Part shown: in pieces, positions 27,498 to 37,012 of the stretch | Layout: each line of letters begins with the position of its first letter | How positions within the stretch are numbered: position 1 is the stretch's first letter | Source of the DNA: Micrococcales bacterium | GTDB taxonomy: Bacteria > Actinomycetota > Actinomycetes > Actinomycetales > Cellulomonadaceae | Assembly (NCBI GenBank): GCA_009779195.1 | Contig: WRET01000013.1 | Coordinates: forward strand, 1 to 59,745 | DNA length: 59,745 nt | Reading direction: 5' to 3' | Position numbers and translations under genes: made by a program | Notes under the pieces: generated by a model | Told to the model about the DNA's origin: nothing | Seen by the model: only the letters and a program-made list of their open reading frames with translations | Databases searched by the model: none

Positions 27498-29327
27498 TCA
27501 CCGGGTTGGGACGAAGACTGGGCCGGTCACGGGGGTGCCGGTGTACCGGAGCGAGTCGTCCTCGGTGGCGAAACGGTGGACGGCAGCCACTGATTCCCAG
27601 TAGTCGACGAGAGGGAAACAGAAGCCGTAGTTTCCGAACTCGACCGTGACGAGGTATCGCGTGTCGCCGGGCGAGGAAAAGGACTCCTTCGTGAGCCTGA
27701 ACGTCAGGTCCTCGGCGCCTCGGTAGTCGGAGAGCATATCCATGACCAGCACCTCAACGTCGGCGGGGTAGCCACGGTTGTGGATGTCGGAGGGATCCAG
27801 CGGCGGGATGAGCTTGTCACGGTACACATCAGCAAGCACCGCTTCGATGGACACCTGGTCGGTGAACACGTCGTACCACGTGAACACCTCACCGGTGTCG
27901 AGACGGACGTTGAACGACGGGCCGACCACCGGCTTGGGCCACTCACCACCCATGACGTAGAAGGACATGACGTTGCCGTAGGTCTTGACGGTCAGCGGTT
28001 TGGCGTCCAGCTCGAAGCGGCCTCCTTCCTCCCACCACGTCCCGTCGCGCCAACACGTCTCGGCAGCGCACAACCAGGGTTCGAGCCCGGGGTGGGAGGC
28101 ACGGAAACCGTCGACCGTCTTGGCGAAACCTGCGGTGATGGCCTCGGCGACCGCCTTGTCAGCCAGGCCGCCAACCTCCAGAGCGTCCACGCCGTCGCGG
28201 ACGGTGTGGTTCACGGTGACCGGGTAGAGCGTCCAGGTCTCTTCCAAAGAGGTCACTGCGCACGGGGCTGAGGCCAGCGGCGGGGTGTACGGCAGCGGAG
28301 GGACGAGCTCGGCGACGTCGCCCACCGGCACGTACCCGGCCTGCTGGGCCACAGCCTGCCCGTGCGGAGAGAGCATCGCGTCGGCCACACGGCGCACCGT
28401 GGACCCGGCTGGCTCGTCAGCGCGGATGACGATGTAGTACGCGCTGGTCAACGGGTAGGTGCCGTCTTTGACCGTCTGGGGGGTGGGAGCCACCCCTTCG
28501 ACGGAGAGCAGCTGGACGCCGTCTTGTTGCTGCCCGATGGCCAAAGGCCCGTACATCGCGGTGACGTAGTAGTAGTACGAGTACCCCAAGGTGCCTGTGC
28601 CGCCGTCGAAGTCGGCGACGACGTCGACGAGCCCGTCCATCGTCGATATCTGCATTCGCGGGGCTTTGACCATCGCGGTGCCCTTCATGACCAGGTCGAG
28701 CATCCCGGTCTGCGAACCGGAGTTCTCAGGGCGTTGGTACGCCAGGATCCGGCCGTCGGGGCCCCCGACCTGCTTCCAGCTCGTGATCTTCCCCGAGTAG
28801 ATGTCGCGCAGCTGGTCGACGGTGAGGTCGGTGACCTCGTTTCCTGCGTTGGTCAGGAACACGAAGGCTTCGTTGACGACAGGGATGACTTCGAGCTCGA
28901 CACCAGCCTGCTTCGCCGCGGCCAGCTCGTCTTGCGACGGGCTGGTCACCAAGATGATGTCAGTGTCTGCGGCGATGAGGTTGAGGTACGCCTGGTGCGT
29001 CTTGTTGAAAGGCACGTCCTGCGGGGTGAGGTTCGTCCCCGTGAACGACTCGACGAACCCCAGAGCCAGCGGCTGCGTCGCCGTCGAGCCATCGATACGC
29101 GGGAAGTCAGACAGGTCGACAGAAAACAGCTCACCGGGAGCTGAGGCGGCGACCCGGGCTGGGACCGGCGCCGGACCGCACCCCATGTGCGCGACGGTCG
29201 GCGACGGCGACGGCGACGGCGACGGGCCCGCGCTCGGGCTGGTGCAGCCGACGGCGACGACCAGGCTGGTGAGGAGCACTGTTGCCGCGGCTGTCAACCA
29301 ACGGTACTGCCGTGCTGGTGAACCCAT
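27498..29327 (-). CDS. Lipoprotein: PstS-like binding domain fused to a C-terminal domain shared with its neighbour
   Basis: A 609-residue lipoprotein (signal segment ending VAVGC, then a Ser/Pro-repeat linker). Residues about 70-340 look like a phosphate-type binding protein: FPRIDGSTATQPLALGFVESF, TDIILVTSPSQDEL, IPVVNEAFVFLTN, LRDIYSGKITSWKQVGG and AYQRPENSGSQT are all characteristic. The C-terminal 250 residues (SFNVRLDTGEVFTWYDVFTDQVSIEAVLADVYRDKL) match the neighbouring lipoprotein and resemble the DUF3298/RsiV-type fold. No phosphate permease or kinase genes are adjacent, so phosphate uptake is not indicated. The ATG at 29327 is preferred over an overlapping GTG because GAGGAAGGA precedes it. 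Confidence 0.7.
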   Translation of the reverse strand: MGSPARQYRWLTAAATVLLTSLVVAVGCTSPSAGPSPSPSPSPTVAHMGCGPAPVPARVAASAPGELFSVDLSDFPRIDGSTATQPLALGFVESFTGTNLTPQDVPFNKTHQAYLNLIAADTDIILVTSPSQDELAAAKQAGVELEVIPVVNEAFVFLTNAGNEVTDLTVDQLRDIYSGKITSWKQVGGPDGRILAYQRPENSGSQTGMLDLVMKGTAMVKAPRMQISTMDGLVDVVADFDGGTGTLGYSYYYYVTAMYGPLAIGQQQDGVQLLSVEGVAPTPQTVKDGTYPLTSAYYIVIRADEPAGSTVRRVADAMLSPHGQAVAQQAGYVPVGDVAELVPPLPYTPPLASAPCAVTSLEETWTLYPVTVNHTVRDGVDALEVGGLADKAVAEAITAGFAKTVDGFRASHPGLEPWLCAAETCWRDGTWWEEGGRFELDAKPLTVKTYGNVMSFYVMGGEWPKPVVGPSFNVRLDTGEVFTWYDVFTDQVSIEAVLADVYRDKLIPPLDPSDIHNRGYPADVEVLVMDMLSDYRGAEDLTFRLTKESFSSPGDTRYLVTVEFGNYGFCFPLVDYWESVAAVHRFATEDDSLRYTGTPVTGPVFVPTR

Positions 29328-29341
29328 CAGTCCGTCCTTCC

Positions 29342-30334
29342 TCACGTGTAGAACTCGTCGAAAACACCGGAGACTGCGGGGGCGCCGGTGTACAGGGCGC
29401 CGTCACCCGAGGGACCAGCGCTGAACCGCTGGGCAATAGCCACAGACCTCCAGTAGTCCTTGAAACCCAGGTACACCGTCGGGCCGTCCAGCCACACCAC
29501 GACCCCTGAGTACTGCACGATGAACGCTGGGTCTTTGGCTTTCTGGGCGTGCTTCCTCACGTCGGCGACCTGCGCTTCCACCTTGTCGTCCGTGGAGTCA
29601 CCAGGCCGGGAATGGCTGTTCTGGCACACGTCGGCGAGGATCGCTTCGGTCGAGACGTCGTCAGCGAAGACGTCGGACAGCGTGAAGACCTCGCCGGTGT
29701 CCAGCCGGACGTTCAGCACGGTCCCGACCTCCGATTCGGCCCGTGGGTCGTAGAACCAGGACCCGTCGAATCTAGGGCTGTCAAAACGACCCCTGTCGGT
29801 GACAGCTTCTGGAGAGTCGAGGAATTTGTTCTCCCTCGTACCTTCGTAGAGCGAGATGACGTTGCCGAAGGCATACACGGTGGTCTGCGGGGTCGAGGCT
29901 GGATCCATGTCTTGGCCGTACACACTGGCGCGCCCGGACTCCACCCAGCAGTCCTGGGCGACGCACAGGTGTGTGGGTTCGAAGCCTGGGTGCGCGGCGC
30001 GGTAGTCGTCTTGCGCCTGCGCGAAACGGGTGTTGATCGCCTCGGCGACCGACTCGTCCACCAGGCCGCTGAGCGTCAGACGGCCTATCCCGTCCTGTGT
30101 GGTGTGGGTGACGGTGACGGGCCACAGCATCCATGTGCTGCTCTTGGCGTCCGGCTTCACCGCGTACGGGCCAGGACTTGTCGGTGCGGTGTAGGTCGCG
30201 GGGGCGCTCGGGCTACCAGAGCACCCCACAGCCACCGCCACGGTGGCAAGGGTCGCCACGAGCACTGTCGGCGCTTTGCGCATGGTGGCCTGGTCGTCCC
30301 GACGAGCGCTGGGGCGCACCGGTGTGAGACCCAC
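29342..30334 (-). CDS. Lipoprotein paralogous to the C-terminal domain of the PstS-like fusion
   Basis: A 330-residue secreted lipoprotein with signal segment VLVATLATVAVAVGC. The body (LTLSGLVDESVAEAINTRFAQ, FEPTHLCVAQDCW, NVISLYEG, LNVRLDTGEVFTLSDVFADDVSTEAILADVC, GPTVYLGFKDYWRSVAIAQRF) aligns with the C-terminal half of the next gene and has the spacing of DUF3298/RsiV-like domains. It lacks the PstS-like part. The GTG at 30334 has AAAGGGG six bases upstream; an ATG at 30283 is an alternative. It lies after the rpsA terminator and reads into the fusion gene, forming a two-gene unit. Confidence 0.7.
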   Translation of the reverse strand: MGLTPVRPSARRDDQATMRKAPTVLVATLATVAVAVGCSGSPSAPATYTAPTSPGPYAVKPDAKSSTWMLWPVTVTHTTQDGIGRLTLSGLVDESVAEAINTRFAQAQDDYRAAHPGFEPTHLCVAQDCWVESGRASVYGQDMDPASTPQTTVYAFGNVISLYEGTRENKFLDSPEAVTDRGRFDSPRFDGSWFYDPRAESEVGTVLNVRLDTGEVFTLSDVFADDVSTEAILADVCQNSHSRPGDSTDDKVEAQVADVRKHAQKAKDPAFIVQYSGVVVWLDGPTVYLGFKDYWRSVAIAQRFSAGPSGDGALYTGAPAVSGVFDEFYT

Positions 30335-30513
30335 TGTTGCCCCTTTCTGCGTGTGACGGGTCTGAGGTCTCCAGGCACCACAAATGTTCCGGTACCCCGA
30401 AGACGACGGGGCCGACCGGTGGACGTGGTGGGACAAGCGGCAGGCCCACAACCTGACGCGGCCGCCAGCCGCTTGTCTCACAGCTGGGGCAAGCGCGAAC
30501 ACAGACAGCACGA

Positions 30514-30548
30514 CGACGGCCGACCACCTGGAAGGTGGTCGGCCGTCG
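30514..30548 (-). terminator. Terminator hairpin after rpsA
   Basis: CGACGGCCGACCACC (30514-30528) and GGTGGTCGGCCGTCG (30534-30548) form a perfect 15-pair stem with a five-base loop, 11 bases beyond the rpsA stop. There is no strong T-tract, but the stem stability and position are convincing. Confidence 0.8.
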
Positions 30549-30559
30549 AAGAGATGCGG

Positions 30560-32056
30560 TCAGTTGCCGGTGAGCTTTTCGCGCAGGGCGGCCAGGGCCT
30601 CGTCAGAGGCCAGGGTGCCGGTCGCGTCGTCGTCGGAGGACGAGTACGAGGCGGGAGTCTCCTCGGCTGCGGGGGCTCCGTCTTCGGACTCGGAGGCTTC
30701 GGTCTCGGCCTTGGCTGCGGCGGCGACCTGGGCGCGGTGGGCTTCCCAACGCTCGTGGGCGGAGGCGTACTGGGCCTCCCACTCTTCGCGCTGCTTCTCG
30801 AAACCGTCGAGCCACTCGTTGGTCTCCGGGTCGAAACCCTCGGGGTACTTGTAGTTGCCCTGCTCGTCGTATTCGGCAGCCATGCCGTACAGGGCCGGGT
30901 CGAAGTCTTCGGACTCGGGGTCGAAACCTTCGTTGGCCTGCTTGAGCGACAGCGAGATGCGGCGGCGCTCCAGGTCGATGTCGATGACCTTGACGAACAC
31001 GTCCGAACCGACCTGGACGACCTGCTCGGGGATCTCCACGTGGCGCACAGCCAGCTCGGAGATATGCACCAGGCCCTCGATACCGTCCTCGACACGCACG
31101 AACGCGCCGAACGGCACCAGCTTGGTGACCTTGCCAGGCACGACCTGGCCGATGGCGTGGGTGCGCGCGAAGGTCTGCCACGGGTCTTCCTGCGTCGCCT
31201 TCAGCGACAACGAGACACGTTCGCGGTCGAAGTCCACGTCGAGGACCTCGACGGTGACCTCCTGGCCGACCTCGACGACCTCGCCGGGGTGGTCGATGTG
31301 CTTCCACGACAGCTCGGACACGTGGACCAGACCGTCCACACCTGTGCCAGTCCCGCGCTCACCGAGGTCGACGAACGCACCGAAGTTGACGATGGACGAG
31401 ACCACGCCAGAGCGCACCTGCCCCTTCTGCAAGGTCTGCAGGAAGGTCGAGCGCACCTCCGACTGGGTCTGCTCCAGCCAGGCACGGCGGGACAGGACCA
31501 CGTTGTTGCGGTTCTTGTCCAGCTCGATGATCTTCGCTTCGATCTCACGGCTCACGTACGGGGCGAGGTCACGCACACGGCGCATCTCCACCAAGGACGC
31601 CGGCAGGAAGCCACGCAGGCCGATGTCGAGGATCAGGCCGCCCTTGACCACCTCGATAACCGTCCCGGTGACCACACCGTCTTCTTCTTTGATCTTCTCG
31701 ATCGTGCCCCAGGCGCGCTCGTACTGGGCGCGCTTCTTGGACAAGATGAGCCGGCCTTCCTTGTCCTCCTTCTGGAGCACCAAGGCCTCGACCTCGTCAC
31801 CGAGGTGGACCACCTCTGAGGGGTCGATGTCGTGCTTGATGGACAGCTCGCGTGAGGGAATGACGCCCTCGGTCTTGTAGCCGATGTCGAGGAGGACCTC
31901 GTCTCGGTCTACCTTGACGACGGTTCCGGAGACGATGTCACCGTCGTTGAAGTATTTGATCGTGGCGTCGATTGCCGCGATGAGGTCCTCGGACGAACCG
32001 ATGTCGTTGACCGTGACCTGAGACGTTGTCGTCCTCGCGGGGGTGGTGATGCTCAT
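30560..32056 (-). CDS. rpsA: 30S ribosomal protein S1
   Basis: S1 binds mRNA upstream of the start codon and promotes initiation of structured messages. This 498-residue form has four S1 domains, as in other actinobacteria. Repeats begin around GDIVSGTVVKVDRDEVLLDIGYKTEGVIP, GVVTGTVIEVVKGGLILDIGLRGFLP, GQVRSGVVSSIVNFGAFVDLG and GQVVPGKVTKLVPFGAFVRVEDGIEGLVHISE. The C-terminal 100 residues are acidic and Glu/Ala-rich. The ATG at 32056 is chosen because homology starts MSITTPARTTTSQVTVNDIG. Its 213-bp upstream gap to pfkA holds the promoter and a possible CRP-type site. Confidence 0.97.
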   Translation of the reverse strand: MSITTPARTTTSQVTVNDIGSSEDLIAAIDATIKYFNDGDIVSGTVVKVDRDEVLLDIGYKTEGVIPSRELSIKHDIDPSEVVHLGDEVEALVLQKEDKEGRLILSKKRAQYERAWGTIEKIKEEDGVVTGTVIEVVKGGLILDIGLRGFLPASLVEMRRVRDLAPYVSREIEAKIIELDKNRNNVVLSRRAWLEQTQSEVRSTFLQTLQKGQVRSGVVSSIVNFGAFVDLGERGTGTGVDGLVHVSELSWKHIDHPGEVVEVGQEVTVEVLDVDFDRERVSLSLKATQEDPWQTFARTHAIGQVVPGKVTKLVPFGAFVRVEDGIEGLVHISELAVRHVEIPEQVVQVGSDVFVKVIDIDLERRRISLSLKQANEGFDPESEDFDPALYGMAAEYDEQGNYKYPEGFDPETNEWLDGFEKQREEWEAQYASAHERWEAHRAQVAAAAKAETEASESEDGAPAAEETPASYSSSDDDATGTLASDEALAALREKLTGN

Positions 32057-32187
32057 GAACCAGTGGGCTCCGATGCGGACAGGAAGTTGTGCGGACAGGG
32101 GCGGTACGTGCGTTGCGCCACCTGCCAGGCTTGGACTGTCACGAACACAGGACGACACCGGGAAAGTCGACGGTGCACAGCACCGCG

Positions 32188-32203
32188 CGTGATCCTAGTC
32201 ACC
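32188..32203. promoter_or_regulatory. CRP/GlxR-like palindrome upstream of rpsA
   Basis: The core GTGA-TCCTAG-TCAC has the six-base spacing of the CRP/GlxR consensus, but the outer T and A of that consensus are both C. It lies about 130 bases upstream of rpsA. Weak on its own. Confidence 0.3.
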
Positions 32204-32269
32204 GGCGCAAGGTCGGTCAAAACGAACCGTAACGGCGGCTGGCCAGAACGAGGGCTGACCGTGACCTGC

Positions 32270-33295
32270 TCAGGCGAGCGCCTTGGCCACCGCGATGAGG
32301 TCGTCAGGGACCTGCTTGACCTTGCCGGCGATCTCGGTGATCGGCACCAGCTCGACCACCTCGCCGTGCAGGGCGGTCATGACGTTGTTCTTCTTGGCGC
32401 TGACCGCGTCGATAGCGAGCATCCCGAACCGTGACGCCAGGATCCGGTCCGCAGCCGTGGGGCTGCCGCCGCGCTGGACGTGACCGAGCACTGTCACCCG
32501 GGTGTCGAACCCGGTGCGTGCGGCGATCTCGGTACGCACCCTCTCCCCTGTCGCACCAGCGACGATCTCGCCGAACTCGCCGATCTCCGTCTCGAACTGC
32601 ATCGACGTGTTCTTCGCCGGCACGGCACCCTCGGCGACCACGACGATCGAAAAGTTCGCGTGCGCACGGTGCCGGTGCTTGAGGAACTTCGTGACAGCGT
32701 CGATGTCGAACGGTTCTTCGGGCGCCAGGACGATCTCGGCACCGCCAGCGATACCCGAGGTCACCGCGATCCACCCGGCAGAACGTCCCATGACTTCTAC
32801 GATCATGACACGGTTGTGGCTCTCAGCGGTGGTGTGGATCCGGTCGATAGCCTCGGTGACGATCGTGACCGCCGTGTCGAAACCGATAGACGCGTCCGTG
32901 CCCCACACGTCGTTGTCGATGGTCTTGGGGATCCCGACGACAGGCACGCCCTCCTCAGCGACCTTGCTCGCCGCGTGCAGCGTCCCGTCCCCGCCGATAC
33001 AGATCAACGCGTCGATCCGCTCGTCCTCCAAGGTGCCCAGCACCGCTTCCATCCCGCCTTCGTTGCGGTGGGGGTGCCAGCGTGCCGTGCCCAGCAAGGT
33101 GCCGCCGGTGGCCAGCACGTTGCGCAGGTTGTGACGTCCCAGGTGGACGACGTCGCCCTCGGAGACCCCTTTCCACCCGTTGCGGAACCCGATGACCTGG
33201 TGGCCGTGCTCCCCCTCTCCACGTTTGACCACGGCCCGGATCGCCGCGTTGAGACCAGGGACGTCGCCCCCGCCAGTGAGGATCCCGACTCGCAC
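32270..33295 (-). CDS. pfkA: 6-phosphofructokinase
   Basis: PfkA phosphorylates fructose 6-phosphate in glycolysis. The 341-residue protein has VGILTGGGDVPGLNAAIR at the start, IGGDGTLHAA, GIPKTIDNDVWGTD (catalytic Asp region) and VEVMGRSAGWIA. The Gly in GGDGT argues for ATP rather than pyrophosphate as donor, while the Lys in PKTIDND is more often seen in pyrophosphate enzymes; this combination is typical of actinobacterial group III ATP-dependent enzymes. The GTG at 33295 has AAAGG eight bases upstream; the open frame extends far upstream but without homology. Confidence 0.93.
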   Translation of the reverse strand: MRVGILTGGGDVPGLNAAIRAVVKRGEGEHGHQVIGFRNGWKGVSEGDVVHLGRHNLRNVLATGGTLLGTARWHPHRNEGGMEAVLGTLEDERIDALICIGGDGTLHAASKVAEEGVPVVGIPKTIDNDVWGTDASIGFDTAVTIVTEAIDRIHTTAESHNRVMIVEVMGRSAGWIAVTSGIAGGAEIVLAPEEPFDIDAVTKFLKHRHRAHANFSIVVVAEGAVPAKNTSMQFETEIGEFGEIVAGATGERVRTEIAARTGFDTRVTVLGHVQRGGSPTAADRILASRFGMLAIDAVSAKKNNVMTALHGEVVELVPITEIAGKVKQVPDDLIAVAKALA

Positions 33296-33482
33296 AGCAC
33301 TACCTTTCCCTCGACTGCTTGCCCTGGGCCAGCGAACGCCCCCGCTCGGCGAACGACGAGCACGACGAGCAACACAGTAACCGTACCCAGGTGCGTGACC
33401 ACAACCCACGTCGCGGCTGGCGCGCACCAGACGACGTGGGCTCCCCCAAGCGAAAGGGGCCGGGAACTGCAACGATGGGCCG

Positions 33483-34280
33483 GTGGACACGCTCGCTGAG
33501 TTCCGGACTGTCTCCGCCGATGTCGCGGTACGTGCCGCCCGCACGTGGTGGGACACCAACGCCGCCGCCTACCAGGCCGAACACACTGCCGACCTGGGGG
33601 CCGCCAAGTTCTTGTGGTGCCCCGAAGGGGTGGACGAAGCCGACGCGGGCCTGCTCGGGGACGTGCACGGGGCGACCGTCCTGGAGGTCGGCGCAGGCGC
33701 AGCGCAGTGCTCACGCTGGCTGGCGGGCACAGGGGTCAAGGTGCTCGCCACCGACGTCTCCGCAGGGATGCTCGCCGCCGCCGCCAAGCTCAACGACGTC
33801 ACCGGCGTGAACGTGCCGCTGGTCCAGGCCGACGCCCGCGAGCTGCCCCTGCCCGACGAGTGTGTGGATGTGGTGTTCACCGCCTTCGGGGCGCTGCCGT
33901 TCGTCGCCGACGCGCCGGCTGTGCACCAAGAAGCCGCGCGGGTGCTCAAACCCGGTGGACGCTGGGTGTTCTCACTCACCCACCCTGTGCGCTGGGCGTT
34001 CCCCGACGACCCGGGGCTGGCAGGCCTGACCGCCTTCCACTCGTACTTCGACCGGCGCCCCTACACCGAGACTGACGAGACCGGCACAGTCGTGTACACC
34101 GAGCACCACCGCACCCTCGGCGACCTGGTCTGCGACGTGGTCGCCGCAGGGTTCGTCCTCGACGCCCTGGTCGAACCGGAGTGGCCCGACGACCTGGACC
34201 GCGCCTGGGGCGGCTGGGGCCCGGTCCGCGGAGCCCTGCTGCCAGGCACCCTCATCGTCCAGGCGCACCTGCCTGCGTAG
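33483..34280 (+). CDS. SAM-dependent methyltransferase
   Basis: A 265-residue class I methyltransferase. Motif I VLEVGAGAAQCSRWLAGTG binds S-adenosylmethionine. Motif II/post-I VLATDVSAGM and the later LPLPDECVDVVFTAFGALPFVAD and ARVLKPGGRWVFSLTHP are typical of the UbiE/Methyltransf_11 group. The substrate is unknown. It starts at a GTG, faces away from pfkA and converges with polA with eight bases between stops. Confidence 0.88.
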   Translation: MDTLAEFRTVSADVAVRAARTWWDTNAAAYQAEHTADLGAAKFLWCPEGVDEADAGLLGDVHGATVLEVGAGAAQCSRWLAGTGVKVLATDVSAGMLAAAAKLNDVTGVNVPLVQADARELPLPDECVDVVFTAFGALPFVADAPAVHQEAARVLKPGGRWVFSLTHPVRWAFPDDPGLAGLTAFHSYFDRRPYTETDETGTVVYTEHHRTLGDLVCDVVAAGFVLDALVEPEWPDDLDRAWGGWGPVRGALLPGTLIVQAHLPA

Positions 34281-34288
34281 GTCTGGCT

Positions 34289-36994
34289 CTAGTGGGCCGC
34301 GTCACGCCACGACCCACCGGTGCCCACCGACACGTCGAGGGGGACGTCCAGAGGACCGTCGGGCAGGCCGTCTCCAGCAGCAGCCATCTGGGTGCGGACG
34401 AGGGACTCGACCTCGTCGCTCTCGCCAGGGGCAACCTCGAGGACCAGCTCGTCGTGGACCTGCAGGAGCATCCGTGAGCGCAGGCCACGGCGTGCCAGCT
34501 CGGCGTCGACGCCGAGCATGGACAGCTTGATCAGGTCAGCGGCGGTGCCCTGGATGGGGGCGTTGAGAGCCATACGCTCTGCGGCTTCGCGTTTGATGCG
34601 CTGGTCGCTGGTCAGGTCTGGCAGGTACCGGCGGCGGCCCAGCAGGGTCTGGGTGTACCCGGTCTTGCGGGCCTGGGCCACGACACCAGACAGGTAGGCC
34701 CGCACCCCGCCGAACCGCTCGAAGTAGTCCTCGCGCAACGTGGACGCCTCGTGCACGTCGATGCCGAGCTGTTGCGAGAGCCCATAGGACGACAACCCGT
34801 ACGCCAGGCCATAGCTCATGGCTTTGATCTTGGAGCGCTGGGCACCGGTGACCTGGTCCGTCGGCACGCCGAAAACCCGCGAGCCGACATAAGAGTGCAA
34901 GTCTTCGCCAGACCGGAACGCTTCGATGAGACCGGCGTCACCAGACAGGTGCGCCATGATCCGCATCTCGATCTGCGAGTAGTCCGCGGTCAACAACGTG
35001 GCGTACCCCTCGCCCACGACGAACGCCGCACGGATCTGGCGGCCCTCGTCGGTGCGCACAGGGATGTTCTGCAGGTTCGGGTCCGCCGAGGAGATCCTCC
35101 CCGTCGAAGCGATGGTCTGCTGGAACGTGGTGTGGATACGTCCGTCAGCCAGGACCGAACGGCGCAGGCCCTCGACGGTCTGGCGCATCTTCGCCGCGTC
35201 ACGGTGGGCCAGCAGGTGCGCGAGGAACGGGTGCTCGGTGCGCACGAACAGGTCAGCCAGGGCCGCGGCGTCCGTGGTGTACCCGGTCTTGATCTTCTTG
35301 GTCTTGGGCATCAAGAGCTCGTCGAACAAGATGGCCTGGAGCTGTTTGGGCGAACCGAGGTTCACCTCCCGTCCGATCACCTCGTACGCCTGCTCGGCAG
35401 CCTGGCGCACCTGGCCGTCGAACCCGGCCTCCAAAGCGGCCAGGCATGCGTCGTCCACAGCGACACCAGCGGTCTCCATCGCAGCGAGCACCAGCTGCAG
35501 CGGCAGCTCGACGTCATGCAACAGGTCGCACGCCTCACGTTCGGCCAGGGCCGCGTCAAGCACCTCCACCAGGTCCACGACAGTCTGGGCGCGCACGGCA
35601 CGGTCCATGCCGGGCCCGTCCAGCTCAAGGTCCAACGTGCCCTGGTTACCCTCGTCCACCGTCCCCAGCTCACGGCGCAACCATGTGACCGACACTTCGC
35701 CGAGGTCGTAGCCGCGCCGGTCCGGCTGGCACAGGTACGCAGCCAGCTCGGTGTCGAACGCCACATGGGCCAGGTCCAGACCGCGCCCTGCCAGGGCGTG
35801 GCGAGCAGCCTTGGCACCGTGGACCGCTTTGGGGCACGGACCTGACAACCACGTGGCCAAGGTCTGCTCGTCCGCGGGGTCGCAGGACGTCGGGTCGAGC
35901 ACCACCGCCGAACCTGACCGGTCCGCCAAGGCCAGCTCCCAGGCGTCACCAGCACCTGGACGACCAGTGCCACGCACGTCGAGCCCGAGCAAGGTGCACC
36001 GGGACAACCAGGTGCCCAGACCACCAGGGGCCAGGTCCACCAGGTCCAGCGCAACAGCTTGCGTCGCGGCCGGGGCGCTGTCGGGCATCATGGCCAACAA
36101 CCTGTCGCGCAGGGTGCGGAACTCCAACGCGTCCATCACCTCGTGCAGCGCCTGGCGGTCCCACGGCGCCACAGCCAGGGCGTCAGGAGCCAACGGCAGC
36201 TCCAGGTCGGTGACCAAGGCGTTCAGCTCACGGTTGAGCCGCACCTGCTCCTCACGCTCGGACAACGACGCCGCGGCCTTGCCGGGGATCTTGCCGGCCT
36301 GGGCCGCAGCGAGCACCCCAGCGAGGTCACCGTGGGCCGTGAGCCATTTCGCAGCGGTCTTCGGCCCGACACCCGGCACCCCAGGCAGGTTGTCGGAGTC
36401 CTCGCCGACAAGCGCCGCCAGGTCCGGGTACCGCGCCGGAGGCACCCCGTAGCGTCCGAAGACCTCGCTCGGGGTCATACGGCGCAGCTCAGAGACCCCG
36501 CGCACCGGGTACAGCACAGTGACCTGGTCGTTGACGAGCTGGAACGTGTCGCGGTCACCCGAGCACACCAGCACCGCCATCCCCTGGGCGGCAGCCTGAG
36601 AGGCCAACGTCGCCATGATGTCGTCAGCCTCGAAGTCTTCTTTGGTCAGCACCGGGACGGCCATCGCCGCCAGGACCTCTTCGATGAGCCCGACCTGGCC
36701 ACGGAACGGCTCAGGGGTCTCGCTGCGCGTCGCCTTGTACTCGGGGTACCGCTCGGTGCGGAACGTGGTGCGGCCCACGTCGAAGGCCACAGCCAGGTGC
36801 GTGGGCTGCTCGTCGCGCAGCAACCCGGCAAGCATGGACACGAAGCCGTAGACCGCGTTGGTCGGGACTCCGGCGGACGTGGCGAAGTTCTCCACAGGCA
36901 GCGCGTAGAACGCACGATAAGCCATGGAGTGGCCGTCGATGAGGAGCAGACGGGGCTGTGCCGGAGGCTGGGGAGATGACGAAGGCTGGCTCAC
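34289..36994 (-). CDS. polA: DNA polymerase I
   Basis: Pol I fills gaps during excision repair and removes RNA primers. The 901-residue protein has the N-terminal 5'-3' exonuclease (LLIDGHSMAYRAFYALP, TEDFEADDIMATLA-like acidic residues, VGPKTAAKWL helix-hairpin-helix). A central region in the place of the 3'-5' exonuclease lacks its metal-binding carboxylates, as usual in actinobacteria. The polymerase domain has motif A DYSQIEMRIMAHLSGD, motif B RSKIKAMSYGLAYGLSSYGLSQ and motif C LLQVHDELVLEV. It is divergent from the thioesterase gene, 18 bases apart. Confidence 0.97.
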   Translation of the reverse strand: MSQPSSSPQPPAQPRLLLIDGHSMAYRAFYALPVENFATSAGVPTNAVYGFVSMLAGLLRDEQPTHLAVAFDVGRTTFRTERYPEYKATRSETPEPFRGQVGLIEEVLAAMAVPVLTKEDFEADDIMATLASQAAAQGMAVLVCSGDRDTFQLVNDQVTVLYPVRGVSELRRMTPSEVFGRYGVPPARYPDLAALVGEDSDNLPGVPGVGPKTAAKWLTAHGDLAGVLAAAQAGKIPGKAAASLSEREEQVRLNRELNALVTDLELPLAPDALAVAPWDRQALHEVMDALEFRTLRDRLLAMMPDSAPAATQAVALDLVDLAPGGLGTWLSRCTLLGLDVRGTGRPGAGDAWELALADRSGSAVVLDPTSCDPADEQTLATWLSGPCPKAVHGAKAARHALAGRGLDLAHVAFDTELAAYLCQPDRRGYDLGEVSVTWLRRELGTVDEGNQGTLDLELDGPGMDRAVRAQTVVDLVEVLDAALAEREACDLLHDVELPLQLVLAAMETAGVAVDDACLAALEAGFDGQVRQAAEQAYEVIGREVNLGSPKQLQAILFDELLMPKTKKIKTGYTTDAAALADLFVRTEHPFLAHLLAHRDAAKMRQTVEGLRRSVLADGRIHTTFQQTIASTGRISSADPNLQNIPVRTDEGRQIRAAFVVGEGYATLLTADYSQIEMRIMAHLSGDAGLIEAFRSGEDLHSYVGSRVFGVPTDQVTGAQRSKIKAMSYGLAYGLSSYGLSQQLGIDVHEASTLREDYFERFGGVRAYLSGVVAQARKTGYTQTLLGRRRYLPDLTSDQRIKREAAERMALNAPIQGTAADLIKLSMLGVDAELARRGLRSRMLLQVHDELVLEVAPGESDEVESLVRTQMAAAGDGLPDGPLDVPLDVSVGTGGSWRDAAH

Positions 36995-37012
36995 GGTGAC
37001 AACCTATCCGTC

